DNA from: Candidatus Methanocomedens sp.
GTDB lineage: Archaea > Halobacteriota > Methanosarcinia > Methanosarcinales > Methanocomedenaceae
Reading direction: 5' to 3'
DNA: 9,096 nucleotides
Assembly: GCA_009649835.1 (NCBI GenBank)
Contig: PYCK01000168.1
Span: 1-9,096 of the forward strand
Positions within the stretch are counted from its first letter, which is position 1. Each line of letters starts with the position of its first letter. Shown here piece after piece: positions 6,644 through 9,096 of this stretch. The position numbers and the translations under genes were made by a program. The notes under the pieces are model-generated. The model searched no databases, was not told the origin of the DNA, and was given only the letters and a program-made list of their open reading frames with translations.

Positions 6644-7093
6644 TTGGAGATTAATATTACAAAAGACTGGGATAACCCATTATTAGACCGTAAAGAGATT
6701 ACGTTCAATATATCCCATAGTGGTGAAACCCCTTCAAGGGATGAGATTAAGAATAAATTGGTTGCACAGCTCAACTCCCGGCATGAACTGGTGATCGTTG
6801 ATAAGATCAGGACAGAATATGGCACCCAGAATACCTATGGATATGCAAAAATATATTCAGATGTGGACAGGGCAAACGAAATAGAGAATAAATATGTCCT
6901 GAAACGAAACGAGCCAAAACCTGTTGAAGAGACCGAGGAGGAAGCTGTTGCTGAAGAACCGGTAGAAAAAGCTGCATCTGAAGAACCGGTAGAAGAAGCA
7001 GCAAGCGAAGAACCGGTAGAAGAAGCAGCAAGCGAAGAACCGGCAGAAGAAGCAGCAAGCGAAGAACCGGTGGAAGAAGAACCCGTTGAGTAA
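6644..7093 (+). CDS. rps24e: 30S ribosomal protein S24e with an acidic repeat tail
   Basis: The first 90 or so residues are a normal S24e, a small-subunit protein shared by archaea and eukaryotes: MEINITKDWDNPLLDRKEI at the start, SRDEIKNKLVAQL (31-43), VDKIRTEYGTQNTYGYAKIY (52-71) and the closing YVLKRNE. Residues 91-149 form an extra tail made almost wholly of Glu, Ala, Pro, Val and Ser. It contains five 9-residue repeats (consensus AASEEPVEE) at 101-145, followed by EPVE. Archaeal S24e proteins are usually about 100 residues, so the tail adds roughly half again. Translation begins at TTG with GGAGG 7 nt upstream. S27ae follows 20 nt later, probably on the same transcript. The tail is highly negative and probably disordered; its role is unknown. 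Confidence 0.95.
   Translation: MEINITKDWDNPLLDRKEITFNISHSGETPSRDEIKNKLVAQLNSRHELVIVDKIRTEYGTQNTYGYAKIYSDVDRANEIENKYVLKRNEPKPVEETEEEAVAEEPVEKAASEEPVEEAASEEPVEEAASEEPAEEAASEEPVEEEPVE
6944..7078 (+). repeat. Five tandem 27-bp repeats in the S24e tail
   Basis: Five in-frame units of 27 bp each encode AVAEEPVEK, AASEEPVEE, AASEEPVEE, AASEEPAEE and AASEEPVEE. The core GCAGCAAGCGAAGAACCGG is identical at DNA level in the last three units, and the first two drift by codon changes. Such near-identity suggests recent expansion by slippage or recombination, so copy number may vary between strains. Confidence 0.92.
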
Positions 7094-7113
7094 AATTAGA
7101 TAAGGTGATCACA

Positions 7114-7263
7114 ATGGCTGTACATAATTATTACGAGGTTTCAGATAATTCGATAAAGAGGTTAAGACAGTCCTGTCCCCGCTGCGGTGACGGGTTCTTT
7201 CTTGCCGATCATAAGGACAGACTGACCTGCGGAAAGTGCAATTATACTGAGTTTAAAAAATAA
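7114..7263 (+). CDS. rps27ae: 30S ribosomal protein S27ae
   Basis: This 49-residue zinc ribbon protein of the small subunit is the archaeal relative of the ribosomal half of the ubiquitin-S27a fusion. The four zinc ligands are C21, C24, C39 and C42 in SCPRCGDGFFL and LTCGKCNYTEF, and the basic stretch SIKRLRQS precedes them. The start ATG at 7114 has AAGGTGATC at 7102-7110, which pairs with the extreme 3' end of archaeal 16S rRNA. In many archaea this gene is followed by kae1/bud32. Here a convergent orc1 gene follows instead. Confidence 0.94.
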   Translation: MAVHNYYEVSDNSIKRLRQSCPRCGDGFFLADHKDRLTCGKCNYTEFKK

Positions 7264-7269
7264 TTGCAC

Positions 7270-7279
7270 ATTTTTTTTT
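7270..7279 (+). terminator. T-run terminator after rps27ae
   Basis: Nine consecutive T residues at 7271-7279, 8 nt beyond the S27ae stop, fit the T-rich transcript ends of archaea. No strong hairpin precedes them, which is not required in archaea. Confidence 0.6.
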
Positions 7280-7303
7280 ACACTGATTTTATTATTTAGT
7301 ATA

Positions 7304-7325
7304 GTTTCCAGTGAAAACAAAGGGC
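7304..7325 (+). promoter_or_regulatory. Origin recognition box (ORB)-like site
   Basis: GTTTCCAGTGAAAAC at 7304-7318 is a dyad with one mismatched pair. It is followed directly by AA and then AGGGC at 7321-7325, which resembles the G-string that sits on one side of archaeal ORB elements. ORB sites (a TTTCCA...TGGAAAC-type dyad plus a GGGG-type string) bind Orc1/Cdc6. The site lies 20 bp past the 3' end of the orc1 gene, in the convergent gap with rps27ae. Only one good copy is visible and it departs from consensus at several bases, so binding is an inference. Confidence 0.5.
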
Positions 7326-7337
7326 ACATCCGGGCAG

Positions 7338-7351
7338 GTCATGTTTATGAC
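7338..7351. repeat. Stem-loop over the orc1 stop codon
   Basis: GTCAT at 7338-7342 and ATGAC at 7347-7351 form a 5-bp perfect stem with a 4-nt loop, and the loop end includes part of the orc1 stop (TAA on the minus strand at 7347-7345). It may help end the orc1 transcript. It is short and could be chance. Confidence 0.35.
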
Positions 7352-8457
7352 AGCCTTTTTGTTATTTCGTCTGCACTGTACCGCAGTGTGATTATGCGGC
7401 TTCTGCCCCTGGTACCTTTCCCTGTGAAACTGGCATTTATTAATTTTAAGGCTGATAGTTTTTCCAGGGTCTCGTAATACCTGGTATAACCAAGGCCTGT
7501 TTTATCGTGGAACTCATTATACAATTCACCTGTGTTAATCTCGGTGTGCTTGCAAATAAGTTCCAGCAGGGTTTTTTCTTCATTTTTTAATGACTTTAAC
7601 AGGTATGTGAGGTGCACCAGCTTTGAGGTATTGTAGGCTTTGTCCACATCTTCAACTTCGATGGTCCTGGATGCCTGCCTTTCTGCATTTAGACCTGAGC
7701 GCTTGAACAGGTCAATACCTACCCTCAGATCGCCAAGCAATTCAGTATATTCCACAACTTTTTCCAGCACATCGGTGCCAACCACATCATTGTAGAACCC
7801 CAGTTTATTCCTGTTTTTAAGGATGTCCCGTATCTCATCGCCTGTATATCTGGGGAACTTTATCTCTTCTGCCAGGAGGACTGATTCCACTTTCGGATCA
7901 AAATGAAATCCCATGCCGGTATCGCTTAATATATTGATCACACCTATGCGGGCACCGGGATTTGTTTCATGGGCACGCAGCAGTGAATATAGCACCTTGT
8001 CATGTTCACCCTCATGCATCAGGTAGTTGATATCATCCAGGACAACCACCAGTATTTTTTCTTCATCTGCCAGGTGCATGGTGATTTTTTCATTGATCTT
8101 CTGGAATGAGACACCTGAGGACGGCGGGGCTATATTGAACAGTTTTTTGTATATCCGGGAGTAGACAGTAAACCGGGTGGAATTGGTCTGGCAGTTGACA
8201 TGGACGGGAACTACCTTTGATGTGGATTTCTCGATCTCTTCGATTAGTTTGTGTATTGCCGTGGTCTTGCCAGTGCCTGGAGGACCTATACAAAAGGCAT
8301 TGACGGGTCTTGCGCCGCGCATGGCAGGCCGGACACAGTACATGAGTGCCTGCATCTGGGATTCACGGTGGGCGAAGTATTCAGGGATGTGGTCAAGCTC
8401 GAATAGGTCCGGGTCCTTGAAAAGTGTCTCGTCCCACATCAGAAGGTCTTTGTTCAT
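7345..8457 (-). CDS. orc1: Orc1/Cdc6 replication initiator
   Basis: This 370-residue AAA+ ATPase belongs to the archaeal Orc1/Cdc6 family, which binds replication origins and loads the MCM helicase. The N-terminal lead-in DPDLFELDHIPEYFAHRESQ (16-34) contains the family's HR-E-Q element. Walker A is GPPGTGKTT (58-66). Walker B is VVVLDDINYL (137-146), with D141-D142 in place of the usual DE. Sensor 1 lies near INILSDTGM (174-182). The sensor 2 motif is GDLR (242-245), the usual GDxR. A winged-helix domain for DNA binding fills about 285-370. It is somewhat shorter than the roughly 400 residues common in the family. The ATG at 8457 is followed at once by the conserved N-terminus. TATA-like elements lie 35-55 nt upstream on the minus strand. 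Many archaeal origins adjoin such genes. Confidence 0.95.
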   Translation of the reverse strand: MNKDLLMWDETLFKDPDLFELDHIPEYFAHRESQMQALMYCVRPAMRGARPVNAFCIGPPGTGKTTAIHKLIEEIEKSTSKVVPVHVNCQTNSTRFTVYSRIYKKLFNIAPPSSGVSFQKINEKITMHLADEEKILVVVLDDINYLMHEGEHDKVLYSLLRAHETNPGARIGVINILSDTGMGFHFDPKVESVLLAEEIKFPRYTGDEIRDILKNRNKLGFYNDVVGTDVLEKVVEYTELLGDLRVGIDLFKRSGLNAERQASRTIEVEDVDKAYNTSKLVHLTYLLKSLKNEEKTLLELICKHTEINTGELYNEFHDKTGLGYTRYYETLEKLSALKLINASFTGKGTRGRSRIITLRYSADEITKRLS

Positions 8458-8639
8458 ATCACTAACTTTCCGGTTAAATTTTTGTTTGTTATATAATCCA
8501 TATTGATATATAAATTTGTTATTAATCAGTTTGCGGGAAAGGTTCGTTTTCTCTATTTTTTAAGCGCACAGCGATATTTCATGCACATTCTGCGAAACGT
8601 ATATATTATGATAATATAATTATGAGAAGGCTTCAGCGC
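8458..8639. promoter_or_regulatory. AT-rich divergent gap: orc1 and tRNA-Lys promoters, possible origin
   Basis: The 182-bp gap is very AT-rich. For orc1 (minus strand), TATA-like boxes lie near 8488-8497 (ATTATATAA) and 8504-8513 (TTATATA). For tRNA-Lys, GTATATATTA at 8599-8608 is about 36 nt before the mature 5' end, a normal spacing. TTTGTTATATAATC (8485-8498) and TTTGTTATTAATC (8515-8527) are imperfect direct repeats 30 bp apart. 8602-8618 is a 17-nt AT-only dyad with 8-bp arms. This could be the unwinding element of an origin, but no clear ORB copy is visible here. Confidence 0.45.
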
Positions 8640-8716
8640 GGGCTGGTAGCTTAGTCAGGCAGAGCGATGGACTCTTAATCCATCGGCCAGGGGTTCAAAT
8701 CCCTTCCAGCCCGCCA
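8640..8716 (+). tRNA. tRNA-Lys (anticodon CTT), CCA encoded
   Basis: The sequence folds into a full cloverleaf. The acceptor GGGCTGG (8640-8646) pairs with CCAGCCC (8706-8712). The D arm is GCTT...GAGC, and the anticodon stem ATGGA pairs with TCCAT around loop CTCTTAA. Anticodon CTT reads AAG (Lys). The T arm is AGGGG-TTCAAAT-CCCTT. The discriminator is G at 8713 and CCA is encoded at 8714-8716. No intron is present. A TATA box lies upstream and a T-run downstream. Confidence 0.97.
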
Positions 8717-8723
8717 TATTCCT

Positions 8724-8733
8724 TATTTTTTTT
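8724..8733 (+). terminator. T-run terminator after tRNA-Lys
   Basis: Eight consecutive T residues at 8726-8733 begin 10 nt after the encoded CCA, typical of an archaeal tRNA transcript end. Confidence 0.6.
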
Positions 8734-8741
8734 CAACGTAT

Positions 8742-8761
8742 AGGAAAGTATATACTTTCCT
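8742..8761. repeat. Perfect 20-bp palindrome
   Basis: AGGAAAGTATATACTTTCCT is its own reverse complement across all 20 bases. It sits 25 bp after the tRNA-Lys CCA and outside any gene. With ten independent pairings it is unlikely by chance in a window of this size. It could be an operator for a dimeric DNA-binding protein, an origin dyad or a cruciform-forming site. It contains a TATATA core. Confidence 0.75.
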
Positions 8762-8770
8762 GTAGGCTTA

Positions 8771-8797
8771 GAAAATGCGAAAAAAGTGAGCATTTTC
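8771..8797. repeat. 8-bp stem-loop, GAAAATGC / GCATTTTC
   Basis: GAAAATGC at 8771-8778 and GCATTTTC at 8790-8797 pair perfectly with an 11-nt loop. It lies 10 bp beyond the 20-bp palindrome. It may be a terminator, a small structured RNA part or a second protein-binding dyad of the same locus. Confidence 0.6.
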
Positions 8798-8833
8798 GTG
8801 ATAAGCAAACCAGAGCTAAACAAAAAATCCAAA

Positions 8834-8907
8834 TGGGGCTGCGCGGATTCAAACCGCGCTCCATGCGCCCAAAGGCTCAAGGACCGGCCAGGCTACCCTA
8901 CTACCCT
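8834..8907 (-). pseudogene. Degenerate tRNA-Pro-like sequence (anticodon TGG)
   Basis: On the minus strand the 3' half is tRNA-like: T arm CGCGG-TTTGAAT-CCGCG, then CAGCCCC and discriminator A at 8834. Upstream, GGGTAGCCTGGCCGGTCC matches the D arm of archaeal tRNA-Pro, and the loop TTTGGGC places anticodon TGG (Pro) at 8871-8869. Several parts fail. T-loop position 56 is T, not the near-invariant C. The anticodon stem GAGCC faces GCATG and pairs at only two positions. The variable loop is 3 nt. The adjacent 5' acceptor (AGGGTAG) pairs with CAGCCCC at only five of seven positions. No CCA is encoded. It is probably a pseudogene or a partial copy. A second possible 5' half lies 40 bp further out. 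Confidence 0.6.
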
Positions 8908-8908
8908 A
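8893..8908. repeat. Tandem 8-bp duplication at the tRNA-Pro-like 5' end
   Basis: CTACCCTA occurs twice in direct tandem (8893-8900 and 8901-8908). The second copy lies exactly where the 5' acceptor strand of the tRNA-Pro-like sequence should be. Slippage or repair probably created it and displaced the original acceptor. Confidence 0.7.
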
Positions 8909-9034
8909 CTGTCCCGCAATGAACTATATCAAATATCCCCTACCACCCCATGTCACATCTGGCACTTTTTTTAAGTAGTATAAGGTCAATAATCTTGTAT
9001 TTGGAAGATATTATCACTGAAATGGAGAGTGGCC
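8909..9034. promoter_or_regulatory. Short gap with a possible promoter for the last gene
   Basis: The start of this gap (minus strand 8949-8938) holds GGGGTGGTAGGG, a possible displaced 5' end of the tRNA-Pro-like sequence. AGTATAAGG at about 8976-8984 is TATA-like and lies about 50 nt before the final start codon. GGAG at 9024-9027 is a ribosome site 7 nt before ATG 9035. Nothing else is visible. Confidence 0.4.
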
Positions 9035-9096
9035 ATGGTGAAGAGCATACATGTTGCTATTGCAATTGTCTGTATGGCAGTAGTGCTGGCAGTAAT
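9035..9096 (+). CDS. Start of a gene with a hydrophobic N-terminus (cut by window end)
   Basis: ATG at 9035 has GGAG at 9024-9027, 7 nt upstream. The visible 20 residues are MVKSIHVAIAIVCMAVVLAV: a lysine followed by an uninterrupted hydrophobic stretch, which is the pattern of a signal peptide or N-terminal membrane anchor. The product is therefore probably secreted, anchored or an integral membrane protein, but no family can be named. An alternative ATG at 9022 in another frame gives a Cys- and Gly-rich peptide with no ribosome site and is less likely. Confidence 0.6.
   Translation, partial: MVKSIHVAIAIVCMAVVLAV

Noticed and set aside
6944..7078. Regular repeats that might suggest a CRISPR array
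   Set aside because: The 27-bp units are directly adjacent with no spacers, stay in frame and encode part of S24e.
6807..7112. Minus-strand open frame with Leu/Pro repeats
   Set aside because: The LLLLPVLR repeats are just the antisense of the 27-bp S24e tail repeats.
8528..8552. Possible ORB in the gap upstream of orc1 (GTTTGCGGGAAAGG and TTCGTTTTC)
   Set aside because: Parts resemble half-sites, but there is no dyad of proper spacing and no G-string, so I do not call it.
8786..8974. Plus-strand 62-codon open frame after tRNA-Lys
   Set aside because: It covers the second stem-loop and the tRNA-Pro-like sequence; the peptide CADSNRAPCAQRLKDRPGYPTTLLSRNE is typical of false translation through a tRNA on the opposite strand.

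Overview
The window is archaeal, most likely euryarchaeal and probably close to the Methanosarcinales or ANME lineages. The evidence is a full set of archaea-type information-processing genes: aIF2 gamma, RNA polymerase subunit Rpo7/RpoE', Spt4, S24e, S27ae and Orc1/Cdc6. Other support comes from an archaeal GTP-dependent dephospho-CoA kinase, TATA-like boxes, Shine-Dalgarno sites matching an archaeal 16S tail, and an iron-sulfur flavoprotein of the type known from Methanosarcina. The lineage below phylum level is an inference.

Layout. Positions 1-1020 hold the probable 3' end of a plus-strand gene and a convergent EamA/DMT-family permease. Positions 1021-3054 look accessory: an imperfect inverted repeat, an AT-rich iron-sulfur flavoprotein gene, a MntA/HepT (nucleotidyltransferase/HEPN) toxin-antitoxin pair with a 4-nt overlap, and about 410 bp with no convincing gene. 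An FxsA-family membrane protein follows at 3055-3465. Positions 3550-7263 form a dense plus-strand run of core genes: aIF2 gamma, a PIN-domain protein, Rpo7, Spt4, DUF359 dephospho-CoA kinase, S24e and S27ae. Three of these start at TTG behind clear ribosome binding sites. This run joins translation initiation, transcription, CoA synthesis and ribosome assembly, and is probably a growth-rate-linked operon or pair of operons. S24e carries an unusual acidic tail made of 27-bp repeats.

Positions 7264-9096 are a replication-initiator neighbourhood. A convergent orc1/cdc6 gene has an ORB-like (origin recognition box) site just beyond its 3' end. Upstream of orc1 lie about 180 bp of AT-rich DNA, then tRNA-Lys(CTT) with an encoded CCA, a perfect 20-bp palindrome, a second stem-loop, and a degenerate tRNA-Pro-like sequence with a tandem duplication and a possible internal insertion. 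The window ends in the first 20 codons of a gene with a hydrophobic N-terminus.

I see no CRISPR array, intact insertion sequence or clearly new multi-gene system. The most interesting items are the possible replication-origin layout around orc1, the broken tRNA-Pro, the S24e repeat tail and the inverted repeat upstream of the flavoprotein.
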